64,000 nucleotides of DNA from Gemmatimonadota bacterium (GTDB lineage: Bacteria; Gemmatimonadota; Gemmatimonadetes; Gemmatimonadales; GWC2-71-9), in assembly GCA_016874005.1 (NCBI GenBank), contig VGVQ01000016.1, forward strand, positions 1 to 64,000, read 5' to 3'. Below are positions 30,346-41,235 of this stretch, in pieces (within the stretch, counting starts at the first letter, position 1; every line of letters starts with the position of its first letter). The translations under genes and the position numbers were made by a program. The notes below the pieces were generated by a model. The model was not told the DNA's origin, ran no database searches, and worked only from the letters and a program-made list of their open reading frames with translations.

Positions 30346-31014
30346 ATGTCTGATCCCCACGGCCTTGGCAGCACGGGATGGCGGCGGGCGGCCGTCTTGT
30401 TGGCGGCCTGCGTCGGGCTCGCCGTGGTCGCATCGTTCGGCCCGGTCCACGACCGCCTCGCGACTGCCCTCGGGTCCGCCGGCGCGGCGATCGCGGAACA
30501 TCGCGCCCTCGGGGCATTGCTCTTCATCGTGCTCGCGGCGGCCTCAGCCATGCTGGCCTTCTTCTCGAGCGCGGTCTTGGTCCCCCCCGCACTTTCGGTT
30601 TGGGGGGAGTGGCAATGCGTGGCCATGCTCTGGATTGGCTGGGTGATCGGGGGAATGACGTCGTACGGCATTGCTGCCTGGCTCGGTCGGCCGGTGGTGG
30701 AGCGACTCGTTTCGCCGCGACTGCTGAGCCGGTACCAGTCCCTAGCCGACCGGAAGGGGACCTTCGGCTGGATCCTCCTGTTTCAACTGGCGGTGCCGTC
30801 CGAGCTGCCGGGATATCTCTTCGGTCTGGCCCGGTTTCGGTTTCGAAGGTACCTCGCCGCCCTCGCCCTTGCCGAAATCCCCTACGCGATCGCGACGGTC
30901 TACGGGAGCTCGGCCTTTCTGAGCCGACAGTTGGTACCCCTCATTGCCGCCGGGGCCGCCGCCGCGCTCCTCGGGCTCGCCGCGATTCAGGCACTCAAGC
31001 GACTGGGGCGCTAA
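30346..31014 (+). CDS. VTT-domain (DedA/TVP38-like) membrane protein
   Basis: 222 residues with five or six hydrophobic segments. The signature of the VTT/SNARE-associated fold is visible: FFSSAVLVPPALSVWG with its re-entrant prolines, then GWILLFQLAVPSELPGYLFG and RRYLAALALAEIPYAIATVY. Family members flip or move lipids or proton-coupled cargo in the inner membrane (family knowledge). The stop overlaps the stop of the convergent PLP enzyme gene by 3 bp. Confidence 0.82.
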   Translation: MSDPHGLGSTGWRRAAVLLAACVGLAVVASFGPVHDRLATALGSAGAAIAEHRALGALLFIVLAAASAMLAFFSSAVLVPPALSVWGEWQCVAMLWIGWVIGGMTSYGIAAWLGRPVVERLVSPRLLSRYQSLADRKGTFGWILLFQLAVPSELPGYLFGLARFRFRRYLAALALAEIPYAIATVYGSSAFLSRQLVPLIAAGAAAALLGLAAIQALKRLGR

Positions 31015-32219
31015 CGGGCGAGTGACTTGGTCAGGTCGAGTGCCCGTTCGACGTCCTCGGCGTTGTTGAACAGAGCCAGGGACAACCGAACGTGGCCCTC
31101 ACGGACCGTGGCGTCGAGCCTGGCCGCCTCGAAGATGGCTCTCACCTCGGCCGCGGTCCGCCCGGTGTGGAAGCACAGTATCGACGACCGATTGCCTCGC
31201 GGCGTGAAGAGCCGATGCCCCTGGTCGAGCAGTCCGGCTTCGAGCCGCCTGACGAGACCCTCGCAGTGGCGATCGATCCGGTCGACACCGACCCGTTCGA
31301 GGTACCCCAATCCGGCGCCGAGTTGGTGAACTTCGGCGAACGGCAGCGTCGCGTAATCGTAGCGCCGAGCGTTGCGACGCACCTGGAAACGGTGATCGGC
31401 GGTCTGGGATTCGACGCCGAAGATCCCGAAACGGTCGGGGTCCAACCGATCGTGGAGGTCCCGCCTCAAGTAGAACGGGGCCACCCCAAAGCCACCCAGG
31501 AGGAACTTGTAGGTGCCGGCACAGAGCGAGTCCACCTGATCGGCCCGCACATCGACCGGGAACATCCCGAGCGCCTGGATCGCGTCGACGTGGAGCAGGG
31601 CACCATGGGCATGGGCGAGGTCGGCTAGACCGCGGACGTCGTGGCGAAGGCCGTTGATCGACGAGACGTAGGACACCGAGATCAGCCGGGTCCGGCGGTC
31701 GACCCGCCGGGCGATGTCAGCGGTGCTGACCAGCCCATCGCGGTGCTCCACGATTCGCAGCTCAACGCCGCGCCGCCGCTCGAGCTGCCGGTGGGCCACC
31801 AGAGCACCCTCGTAGTGGAGGCTATCGACCACCACATTGTCACCCGGCCCCATCGGGACGGTGTTGGCCATGATATTCTCGCCCTCGCTGGTGGCGAAGA
31901 CGAGGCCGATCTCCTCACTGGTCGCGTTGATCAGACGGGCGAACTGGGCCCGAACTTCGTTGGCCCTGGCGAGCAGCTCGGCCACGGTCATGGGCCGGGT
32001 GCTCTTTGCCTCGGCAAAGGCAATCCCAGCGGCCAGCACGGACCGTGGCGATGGGGTGATGTACGCCGAGTTGAGGTAGGTCCGGCCGTTTTCGAGAATC
32101 GGGAAGTCCGGCCTGACGCCAAGAGGGTCGGAGTCGGTTGGGCGGCTCCCGACTGGGACGGCCGGGTACCCCGCAAGCGAGGCCGCGGCCGAAACGAATT
32201 CTCGGCGGCGGAGCGACAT
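31011..32219 (-). CDS. class V aminotransferase-fold PLP enzyme with Tat signal
   Basis: 402 residues. The N-terminus has a twin-arginine motif (SLRRREFVSAAASLAGYP) followed by Ala-rich sequence, so the enzyme is probably folded with its cofactor and then exported by Tat. The catalytic domain is of the isopenicillin-N epimerase/cysteine desulfurase group: YLNSAYITPSP, HYEGALVAHR, SVSYVSSINGLRHDV, HVDAIQALG and the PLP lysine in AGTYKFLLGGFG. No persulfide-type cysteine loop is obvious, so desulfurase activity is not implied. Substrate unknown. Alone on its strand, 38 bp after the pntB stop. Confidence 0.85.
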   Translation of the reverse strand: MSLRRREFVSAAASLAGYPAVPVGSRPTDSDPLGVRPDFPILENGRTYLNSAYITPSPRSVLAAGIAFAEAKSTRPMTVAELLARANEVRAQFARLINATSEEIGLVFATSEGENIMANTVPMGPGDNVVVDSLHYEGALVAHRQLERRRGVELRIVEHRDGLVSTADIARRVDRRTRLISVSYVSSINGLRHDVRGLADLAHAHGALLHVDAIQALGMFPVDVRADQVDSLCAGTYKFLLGGFGVAPFYLRRDLHDRLDPDRFGIFGVESQTADHRFQVRRNARRYDYATLPFAEVHQLGAGLGYLERVGVDRIDRHCEGLVRRLEAGLLDQGHRLFTPRGNRSSILCFHTGRTAAEVRAIFEAARLDATVREGHVRLSLALFNNAEDVERALDLTKSLAR

Positions 32220-32257
32220 GACCGCGGTCCTCCCCGGCCGCCAGCGGGCGGCCCGTG

Positions 32258-33643
32258 TTAGAGCGCCTTCAGCTCGGTGACCACTTTCTGGAGCGAGCCT
32301 TTGGCGTCGCCGAAAAGCATCGCCGTCTTGGGGTTGAAGAAGAGCTCGTTTTCGATCCCGGCAAAGCCGGCCCCCATCCCTCGCTTGAGCACGATGATCG
32401 AAGCGGCCTTGTCCGCGTTGAGGATCGGCATCCCGTAGATCGGGCTCCCAGGGTCGGTCCGGGCCGCCGGATTGACCACGTCGTTGGCGCCGATCACGAG
32501 GCAGACGTCGGTCCGCTCGAACTCGGCGTTGATCTGGTCCATATCGAACAGCTTGTCGTACGGTACGTTTGCCTCGGCAAGCAGCACGTTCATGTGTCCC
32601 GGCATCCGGCCGGCTACCGGATGAATCGCGTATTTGACCTCCCCGCCCTTCTTCTCGATCAGGTCGGCCATCTCTCGAACGAGGTGCTGGGCCTGGGCAA
32701 CGGCGAGCCCGTACCCCGGCACGACGATCACCGATTTCGCGTAGGCGAGCTGCACGGCGGCGTCGTCCGCCGCGGTCTGGCGGGCGGTCAGGCCCTCGGC
32801 GGTCTTGGTGGAGGCGCTGGTGGCGCCGAACGCGCCGAACAAGACGTTGGCCAGGGATCGGTTCATCGCCTTGCACATGATCTGGCTCAGGATGATGCCG
32901 CTCGACCCGACCAGCGCGCCAGCGATGATCAGCACGTCGTTCTTGATCACGAAACCGGTCATCGCCGCGGCGATCCCGGAATAGGAGTTGAGCAGGGAGA
33001 TCACCACCGGCATGTCCGCCCCGCCGATCGGGATCACCAACAGGATGCCGAGGAGCAGCGAGATTCCGACCACCGCATAGAACGGCCACAGCAACGACTC
33101 GGGAACCGAGATCTGGTAGGCACTCAGCACGACGACCGCGAGAAACAACAGGGCATTGAGGACCTTCTGGCCGGGGAAGGTAATCGCCCGACCAGTCATG
33201 ACTTCCTGGAGCTTGGCCCAGGCGATCAGACTGCCGGCGATGGTGACGGCCCCGATCAACATGCTGAGTTGGATGGTGATCGAGACGTCGAGGGTCAGGT
33301 TCTCGTTGACCAGCTCCGACTTGAGGAACTCGCCGCCTCCGACCAGAAGCGAGGCGCCGCCGCCGAGCCCGTTGAGCAAGGCGACCATCTGGGGCATGGC
33401 CGTCATCTTGACGGACCGGGCCATCCAGAGACCGACGGCACTGCCCACCACGAGGCCAGCGACAATCACTTCGAACGAGAGGATCGCCTGGTCGAGCAAG
33501 GTCACGACGATCGCGATGAGCATGCCCGCGCCCGAAACGCGGTTGCCCCTGACGGCCGTGGCGGGGCTCGAGAGCCATTTGAGCCCCAGAATGAACAGCA
33601 CCGAGGCAATCAGATAGCTGAGGATGACGGCGGCGTGCGACAT
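32258..33643 (-). CDS. pntB: NAD(P) transhydrogenase subunit beta
   Basis: PntB, 461 residues: about nine membrane helices, then the cytoplasmic NADPH-binding domain III with IVVPGYGLAVAQAQH, HPVAGRMPGHMNVLLAEA, VIGANDVVNPAA and GMGAGFAGIENELF. With PntA it couples proton entry to hydride transfer from NADH to NADP. Its ATG shares one base with the upstream stop (TGATG). Last gene of the pnt operon. Confidence 0.96.
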   Translation of the reverse strand: MSHAAVILSYLIASVLFILGLKWLSSPATAVRGNRVSGAGMLIAIVVTLLDQAILSFEVIVAGLVVGSAVGLWMARSVKMTAMPQMVALLNGLGGGASLLVGGGEFLKSELVNENLTLDVSITIQLSMLIGAVTIAGSLIAWAKLQEVMTGRAITFPGQKVLNALLFLAVVVLSAYQISVPESLLWPFYAVVGISLLLGILLVIPIGGADMPVVISLLNSYSGIAAAMTGFVIKNDVLIIAGALVGSSGIILSQIMCKAMNRSLANVLFGAFGATSASTKTAEGLTARQTAADDAAVQLAYAKSVIVVPGYGLAVAQAQHLVREMADLIEKKGGEVKYAIHPVAGRMPGHMNVLLAEANVPYDKLFDMDQINAEFERTDVCLVIGANDVVNPAARTDPGSPIYGMPILNADKAASIIVLKRGMGAGFAGIENELFFNPKTAMLFGDAKGSLQKVVTELKAL

Positions 33644-33936
33644 CACTTCGCCCCCGGCTTGCGTTTGAACATCTGGAGCATCCGATCGGTCACCGCGTAC
33701 CCGCCGACCACGTTGATCATCGCGAAGACCACGGCCAGGAAACCGATCACGGTAGAGATCCACCCGTGGCCACCGCCCGCCACGATCAGGGCACCGGCGA
33801 TGGTGATCCCGCTGATGGCGTTGGCACCCGACATCAGGGGAGTGTGGAGGGTCGTGGGCACCCGGTTGATGAGCTCGACGCCCAGAAAGGTGGCGAGCGT
33901 GAAGATCACGACACTACCGAGGAGCGCTTCGATCAT
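33643..33936 (-). CDS. pntA2: NAD(P) transhydrogenase subunit alpha part 2 (membrane)
   Basis: 97 residues with three membrane helices (LLGSVVIFTLATFLGVELI, AISGITIAGALIVAGG, VIGFLAVVFAMINVVGGYAVTDRML). This is the separate membrane piece of the alpha subunit in three-gene pnt systems. Start overlaps the pntA1 stop (ATGA), its own stop the pntB start. A longer N-terminus is possible but lies inside pntA1. Confidence 0.93.
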   Translation of the reverse strand: MIEALLGSVVIFTLATFLGVELINRVPTTLHTPLMSGANAISGITIAGALIVAGGGHGWISTVIGFLAVVFAMINVVGGYAVTDRMLQMFKRKPGAK

Positions 33937-35042
33937 TGGGTCCTCCCATAGCGCACGGCGCCCCCATGGGTCACGCACATCGGGCCGATGATGGGGTCGT
34001 CCATGTTGGCTTGGAATGCGCCGTCTTTGACGCCGTGGTCGAGGAGCGACTGGATGTTCCGCGAGAACATGAAGCTGGCGTGGTTGGGAATGGTGCTGGC
34101 GAGGTTGAGCGGCCCGATGACCGTCACCCCACCGACCGATCGTTCTTCGCCCGCCACGGTCGCCTCGCAGTTGCCGCCGGTCTCGGCGGCCACGTCCACG
34201 ATCACCGAGCCGGGGCGCATCGACTCGACCATCTCGTTGGTGATCAGCCGCGGCGCCGGTTTGCCCGGGATGGCCGCGGTGGCAATGACGAGATCCATGT
34301 CCTTGATGTGTTTCGCGATGGCGGCGAGCACCAGCTGCTGTTGATCGGTCGACAGTTCCTTGGCGTATCCGCCGGCTCCCTCCGCCTTCGCCTCGGCCTC
34401 GACGAAGCTGGCACCGAGACTCTGGACCTGCTCCTTGACGACGGGGCGGACGTCGAATGCCGACACCACCGCCCCGAGGCGGCGCGCCGTCGCGATGGCC
34501 TGAAGCCCGGCCACGCCGGCGCCGATGATGAAGGCCTTGGCCGGGGTGAGGGTCCCGGCCGCGGTCGTGAGCATCGGCATCAACCGCCCCATCCGATGCG
34601 CTCCGAGCAGCACCGCCTGGTAACCCGCGATGGTGGCCTGGGACGAGAGAATGTCCATCGACTGGGCCTTGGTGGTCCGGGGGACCAGCTCGAGCGCGAG
34701 GGCCGTGACGCCGCCCTTGGCGAGCGCGTCGAGGAGCGACCCGGAGGCGTGCGGCGCCATCAGGGAAACCAGGACGGCACCGGGCGGCAGCGCCGCTGCC
34801 TCATCGATGGTGGGCGGCTGTACCTTCGCGATCAGGTCGGCGCCCGCGGTCACCGCGGCGACGGTCGGCGCGATCGAGGCGCCCGAATCCTGATAGAGCT
34901 TGTCGGGGAAAAAGGCCTGGACACCGGCCCCCTCTTGAACGACGACTTGGTGTTTCTGTTTGATGAGGCGGTCGACTGTGGCTGGCGCCAGGGCGACGCG
35001 CCGCTCGCGGGCGGCGGTTTCCCTCAGAACTGCAATCCGCAT
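33933..35042 (-). CDS. pntA1: NAD(P) transhydrogenase subunit alpha part 1 (NAD-binding)
   Basis: 369 residues, domain I of transhydrogenase, related to alanine dehydrogenase. It starts MRIAVLRETAARERRVALAP behind a GAGGT Shine-Dalgarno; the NAD Rossmann motif is GAGVAGLQAIATARRLGA with the Asp of AFDVRP. AAIPGKPAPRLIT and MRPGSVIVDVAAETGGN follow. It is the first gene of an operon in which all three pnt genes overlap by 1-4 bp. Confidence 0.96.
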   Translation of the reverse strand: MRIAVLRETAARERRVALAPATVDRLIKQKHQVVVQEGAGVQAFFPDKLYQDSGASIAPTVAAVTAGADLIAKVQPPTIDEAAALPPGAVLVSLMAPHASGSLLDALAKGGVTALALELVPRTTKAQSMDILSSQATIAGYQAVLLGAHRMGRLMPMLTTAAGTLTPAKAFIIGAGVAGLQAIATARRLGAVVSAFDVRPVVKEQVQSLGASFVEAEAKAEGAGGYAKELSTDQQQLVLAAIAKHIKDMDLVIATAAIPGKPAPRLITNEMVESMRPGSVIVDVAAETGGNCEATVAGEERSVGGVTVIGPLNLASTIPNHASFMFSRNIQSLLDHGVKDGAFQANMDDPIIGPMCVTHGGAVRYGRTQ

Positions 35043-35215
35043 CGTACCTCGCTCTTGGGTGACAGCGGTGCGTTGGCTGGGGGCCCTGCCCCACGCGCCG
35101 GGCGTCTGTGACCGTTGCGGGCGAAGACCCTGCTCGGGTCCGGTCCGGTAACGCGGAGGCGAATTTACATCGCCGATGCGGCCTTGGACAGGTGGACATT
35201 CCGTCGGGACTCGAA

Positions 35216-35221
35216 TACTCT
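35216..35221 (+). promoter_or_regulatory. putative -10 element of thrB
   Basis: TACTCT, again a TANNNT hexamer, would start transcription near 35228 and leave a leader of about 29 bases that carries the GAGGAAG ribosome site of thrB. The -35 is not clear. Confidence 0.3.
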
Positions 35222-35256
35222 GCGACTCCTGTCGCCACGCCGAGGAAGCGAACTAC

Positions 35257-36201
35257 ATGACGATCGTGCGGGTGTTCGCTCCGGGGTCGATCGGCAACCT
35301 CGGGCCCGGCCTCGACATCATCGGACTCGCCGTGGGTGGCGCCGGCGACAGCGTGACGGCTGAACGGACCCGGGGCGGCCAGATCGAGGTCGCCGAGGCC
35401 GGTCATCCGACGCTCTCCACCGACCCCGACCGCCATGCCGCGGCGATCGCCGCTGCCGCGGTATTCCGGCTGGCGCGCCGACGTACCGGGCTTCGGATCT
35501 GGTGCGAGAAGGGGCTCCCGCTCGCTGGTGGACAAGGAGGCAGCGCGGCCTCGGCGGTCGCCGGTGCCGTCGCGGCCAATCTGCTGGTGGGATCGCCACT
35601 CGACGCCACCAGGCTGATGGAGGCGGCCCTGGTGGCGGAAGAGGCGGTGGCCGGGCGCCACCTCGATAACATCGCCCCGGCACTGCTCGGTGGGATGACA
35701 CTGATCCGAAGCATCGATCCGATCGACGTCATCCGGCTCCGGGTGCCGGCCCGACTGCGGATCGTGCTCGCGAAGCCGAGCTACGAACTCAGGACCAGGG
35801 ACGGGCGCTCCGCGTTGCCCGACACCGTCAGTCGATCGACGGCGTTGTACCAAGCGGCTCAGGTGGCGGGGGTGGTGGCCGGAGCAACGACGGGCGACCT
35901 CGCCTTACTCGGCCGCTCGATCGACGATCGGATCGCCGAGCCGGCCCGGGCCCCGTTGCTCCCCGGGTTCGTCGAGGCGAAGGCCGCTGCCCTCGCCGCC
36001 GGGAGCCTGGGTTGCTCGATTTCTGGTAGCGGGCCGACGATTTTCGCGCTGGCGGCGGACGACCGCACCGCCCGGCGAATCGGCCTGGCTATCGCCCGCA
36101 GCTACCGGCGGAGCGGGTTCGAGACCACGCTGCGGATTGGCAGCGTGGACTCGACCGGAGCGCGAGAGCGGCCCATTGTGAGACGCCCGACGAGCAGGTG
36201 A
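35257..36201 (+). CDS. thrB: homoserine kinase (GHMP family)
   Basis: The enzyme phosphorylates homoserine in threonine synthesis. 314 residues from the ATG behind GAGGAAG. GHMP kinase motifs: N-terminal VRVFAPGSIGNLGPGLDIIG, the ATP loop PLAGGQGGSAASAVAG, and C-terminal GCSISGSGPTIFAL. The loop has GGQGGSA where ThrB usually has GLGSSA, a small change. thrA and thrC are not near. It overlaps nothing and converges with the peroxiredoxin gene 4 bp away. Confidence 0.88.
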   Translation: MTIVRVFAPGSIGNLGPGLDIIGLAVGGAGDSVTAERTRGGQIEVAEAGHPTLSTDPDRHAAAIAAAAVFRLARRRTGLRIWCEKGLPLAGGQGGSAASAVAGAVAANLLVGSPLDATRLMEAALVAEEAVAGRHLDNIAPALLGGMTLIRSIDPIDVIRLRVPARLRIVLAKPSYELRTRDGRSALPDTVSRSTALYQAAQVAGVVAGATTGDLALLGRSIDDRIAEPARAPLLPGFVEAKAAALAAGSLGCSISGSGPTIFALAADDRTARRIGLAIARSYRRSGFETTLRIGSVDSTGARERPIVRRPTSR

Positions 36202-36205
36202 CTTG

Positions 36206-36769
36206 TTACTTGGCGAGCCGATCGACCGCGGCTTCGAGCTCCTGGTAGGCCGTCGGGTCCGTTTCGCGAAATGGCGACATCACGTGGGCGATCTTGCCAT
36301 CCGGGCCGATGAGGTAGACCACCCGGGCGTTGAGCATGCCGATACGGGTCTCAATGGCCACCCCATACTTCTTGCCGACGTCGGCGCCGACATCGCTCAA
36401 GAACGTCACCGGGTACCGGTTCTCCGCCGCCCAGCTGGCGAGGGTGGTGTCAGGATCGACGCTGACCGCGAACGCGGCAACACCCTTACCACCGTTGAAG
36501 ATCGTCGCGTACTGATCACGGTACGCGTTCATCTGAGCCGTTCAGCCACCGGTCCTGGCCTTGGGGAAGAACGCTAGGACGACCGTCTGTCCCCTGAAGT
36601 CGGCGAGACTGGCCGCCTTCGGAGAGACGCCGTCCTTGGTTGCCGCCGGCAGCGAAAAGGCGGGCGCCTGGGCGCCAACCGCGAGCGGCTTCGGTTGCGG
36701 TCGTTCTTGCGCGGTGGCGTGACCGGCGAAGCCGATCAGCGCGAGTGCCGCCAACGTCACCTTGACCAT
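36206..36769 (-). CDS. exported peroxiredoxin-like selenoprotein (TGA = Sec, residue 76)
   Basis: An AhpC/TSA-type peroxiredoxin of 187 residues if the TGA at 36544-36542 is read as selenocysteine. The start is fixed by GAGGAGG. Residues 1-21 are a signal peptide ending ATAQ, so it acts outside the cytoplasm. The fold then runs AVGAQAPAFSLPA, TVVLAFFPKARTGG-U-TAQMNAYRDQ, VAAFAVSVD, and YPVTFLSDVG... The TGA is exactly at the peroxidatic Cys position, coding continues on both sides in one frame, and the protein has no Cys at all, so a single Sec would be the redox centre. A hairpin of bacterial SECIS form follows it. The alternative is a TGC-to-TGA nonsense mutation. Confidence 0.82.
36506..36541 (-). 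promoter_or_regulatory. candidate bacterial SECIS hairpin
   Basis: Starting right after the TGA there are 14 bases, a perfect 7-bp stem CGCGTAC / GTACGCG (36527-36521 with 36512-36506) and an 8-base loop CGTGATCA. The loop starts 21 bases after the TGA and has G as its second base, within the size and G-position rules known for bacterial SECIS elements. No tRNA-Sec or selB is in the window. Confidence 0.65.
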
Positions 36770-37106
36770 CGTACCTCCTCGATGGCTGGAAAATCGGGGC
36801 ACCCCGGGCCCAAAACAAGGGAGGCCCTTCCGGCGGGGACCGAAGAAGGCCGGTACAGGAGGCCGGTCCGGGGTTCCACGGCCATCGCCATGGCTTGGTG
36901 GGGCCCCTTCCGGTCGGTTCCGGCCGCCGACGGCTGTTGGATCGCGATCCAAGGGAGCCGTGAGGCGCAGAGAGGCCCGATGGAACCACCAGTCCCGAGG
37001 CGGCTGGGCCGGTAGTGATGACAAGGGGTTTCGGGGGCTGAATCGGCGACCGGACGTCTTGGGGCCTCGCGATGGGGTGGGGGGCTGTCTAAGTTCCCCC
37101 ACGGAT
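36770..37106. other. 337-bp divergent spacer
   Basis: The space between the peroxiredoxin gene (minus) and ettA (plus) has no recognisable gene. It must hold both promoters. CTAAGTT near 37090 could be the -10 region of ettA; nothing convincing is seen for the other direction. Confidence 0.4.
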
Positions 37107-38786
<1,680 letters not shown>

Positions 38787-38794
38787 GAGACGGC

Positions 38795-39837
38795 ATGCCG
38801 TTATTGCGGCAGAAGATCTCGGTGTTACCGCCCCGGCTCGAGGGTCTGGCCGCCCTGGCGACGAACCTGTCGTGGAGCTGGAACCGCGAGGCCCGCGACC
38901 TGCTCCGGACCATCGACCCGCCCCTGTGGCGGGAGACTCGGCATAACCCGATCGAAATGCTGCGCGAGGTGCCGCCGTCGCGCCTGGAGAAACTGGCCCA
39001 CGACCCCACCTTCTTGGCTCGGTACGACCGGGTCATGACCTGGATGGCGGGGGATCGGCAGCACGATCGGACCTGGTTCGGGCGCCGCAACCCCGACGTG
39101 GGGGGCCGCCCGATCGCCTACTTCTGCGCCGAGTTCGGACTTCACAACTCGGTTCCGATCTACAGTGGCGGGCTCGGCATTCTCGCCGGCGACCACTGCA
39201 AGACCGCCTCCGACCTCGGGCTTCCGTTCGTCGGGATCGGGTTGTCGTACATGAAAGGCTACTTCGACCAGCGGCTCCGGGCCGACGGCTGGCAGGAAGA
39301 CAGCGATGACCACGTCGACCCGATCATAACGCCGTTGGTGGAGCTGCGGGGCGATGACGGCCAATCCCACTTGACGGTGGTCGAGACATTCGGCCGCCCG
39401 GTTTACGTCCGGGTCTGGACCATGAAGGTGGGGCGGGTGCCGCTGTATCTGCTCGACACCAATCTCGAGTCCAATCACCCCGAAGACCGCGCCCTCCTGA
39501 GCAAGCTCTACGCCGGGGGACCCGATCTTCGGCTTCGGCAAGAATGGCTCCTTGGGGTGGGTGGGGTCCGAGTTCTCCGAGCCGTCGGGCTCGACCCGGG
39601 CGTGTGGCACGCCAACGAGGGCCACGCCGCGTTCATGATGCTCGAGCGGGTTCGGGAGCTGACCGTCGCCGGAATGCCCTTCGCCGAGGCGGTCGCGGAG
39701 ATCCGGTCGACCTCGGTATTCACGACCCATACGCCGGTCCCCGCCGGCCACGATGCCTTCGATGTCGATCATCTGGTCGCCTGTACCGGCCCGGTCTGGG
39801 ACGAAATGGGGATCGACCAGGAGACCTTCCTCGACGG
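38795..39837 (+). pseudogene. glgP: N-terminal part of an alpha-glucan phosphorylase (truncated)
   Basis: The start (behind AGGAGA) and the first ~348 residues are a GT35 alpha-glucan phosphorylase of the type with an N-terminal DUF3417: LEGLAALATNLSWSWNREAR, IAYFCAEFGLHNSVPIYSGG, GILAGDHCKTASDLG, GVWHANEGHAAFM and VFTTHTPVPAGHDAF. Around 39838 homology ends; the frame runs on to 40144 in nonsense. The catalytic half with the PLP lysine is missing, so it cannot phosphorylyse glycogen. The following sequence belongs to a GH57 enzyme in another frame. Either a deletion joined two glycogen genes, or the assembly did. Confidence 0.85.
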
Positions 39838-41235
39838 CCGCCGGCCGAACTCGGCGACTACCTGGCGCAGCTCCATCGAGACGAGGCCCCGGCTGCGGTG
39901 CTCGCCGACGATGGCGAGAAGTTCGGTGGGTGGCCCGGAACCAAGGAATGGGTGTACGGCAGCGGCTGGATGGCCGATTTCACCGCGACGCTCCAGCGGT
40001 TGGCCGATGACGGGATCGCGCGGCTCGCCACCTTCGCCGAGATCGTCGAGGAGGTACCGAGCGGCGGGCTCGCCTATCTGCCCAGCGCCTCCTACCGTGA
40101 GATGGAAGGCTGGGCCCTGCCGGCCGGGCAAGCCGTTCGCCTGAAGCACCTCGAGGACTTCCTTGGCGAGGCCCGGATCAGCGGTAAGGACGGGGCATTG
40201 ATCAGGGGGAGCCACTGGCGGCATTTCCTGGCCAAGTACCCCGAGTCGAATCGGATGCACAAGAAGATGCTGGTGCTGTCGCGACTGTGCCGGGAGCGCG
40301 GCGACCCGGCCGGCGCGCGCCGGGCGGTCGGGCAGGCGCAGTGCAATGACGCCTATTGGCACGGGGTGTTCGGCGGGCTCTACCTTCCCCATCTCCGCGA
40401 TGGTATCTGGCGAGCCTTGGCCCAGGCCGAGCAGACCCTCCGCGCCGGCGAGGGGCTCGCGATCGAGCCGATCGATCTCGACTGCGACGGCCACCGGGAG
40501 TGGTGGGTACACAGCGCGACCTTCTCGGCGCTGATCGCCCCGCACCGCGGTGCCGCGATCGAGGAATGGACCTCGTTCGCCAGCCTTCGCAACGCGGCGA
40601 ACGTCCTGACCCGCCGGCACGAGGGGTATCACCAGGAGGCGGTGGAACGAGAACGGCAACGACGGTCGGAGCCCGAGGCGAACTCGGCCGGCGCCCCGAG
40701 CATCCACCACCTGGAAGAGTCGTTACGGCTCGCGCAGCTGCCACCGGCGGACCGATGGCCGCGGGCGATCGGCCTCGAGTCGATCGTGGGACCGGTCGAG
40801 GCGGTGGCCGACTGGGTGGCTGGCGCGATCCCGCGGCTGCGCGACTGGGGTGGCGCGAACGGCGGCTCGACCGCGGGCCTCGAGGCCGGGGTCGCGGTGA
40901 TTCGAACCCAATTCGACGGCCTCCGGAAGACCATTCGCATCGACGACCGGGGACGGCTCCGGGTCGAGTTCGAGTGGGATGCCCTTCCGGGGGCAACCTG
41001 GTTTACCACGGAATGGTCGCTAGCCCACGAGGTGACGATCCGGACCGACGCGACGGCGCGATGGGGCTACCCGATCGAGACCATCGCCAAGAGCGAGCGC
41101 GGTTTCGATCGCACCATCCAGGGCCAGGCCCTGGTCCTAGGCTGGTCGATCGGGTCCGGACGTGGGTTCGTCGAAGCCGAGAACCCGACTCCCCCGGCTA
41201 CGGAACCGGCCGATCCTTCCGTTCCAGGCGAGTGA
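39838..41235 (+). pseudogene. C-terminal part of a GH57 alpha-glucan enzyme (truncated)
   Basis: From about 39845 a second frame encodes the back half of a GH57 4-alpha-glucanotransferase/alpha-amylase: DYLAQLHRDEAPAAVLADDG, EKFGGWPGTKEWVYGSGW, GLAYLPSASYREMEGWALP, SNRMHKKMLVLS, NDAYWHGVFGGLYLPHLR, and the DUF1926-type beta-sandwich at the end (GLRKTIRIDDRGRLRVEFEW). The N-terminal barrel part with the catalytic Glu and Asp is absent and no start codon of its own is evident. The last 38 bp overlap the convergent LVIVD gene. Confidence 0.85.

Noticed and set aside
31011-33578. A very long minus-strand frame that includes the PLP enzyme with ~450 extra residues
   Set aside because: The extension overlaps pntB in another frame and has Arg/Gly-rich low-complexity composition. 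The twin-arginine signal marks the true start at 32219.
36542-36769. A short 75-residue secreted protein ending at TGA
   Set aside because: Peroxiredoxin homology continues in frame right after the TGA, so a stop there would remove the active site. Read as one gene with Sec instead.
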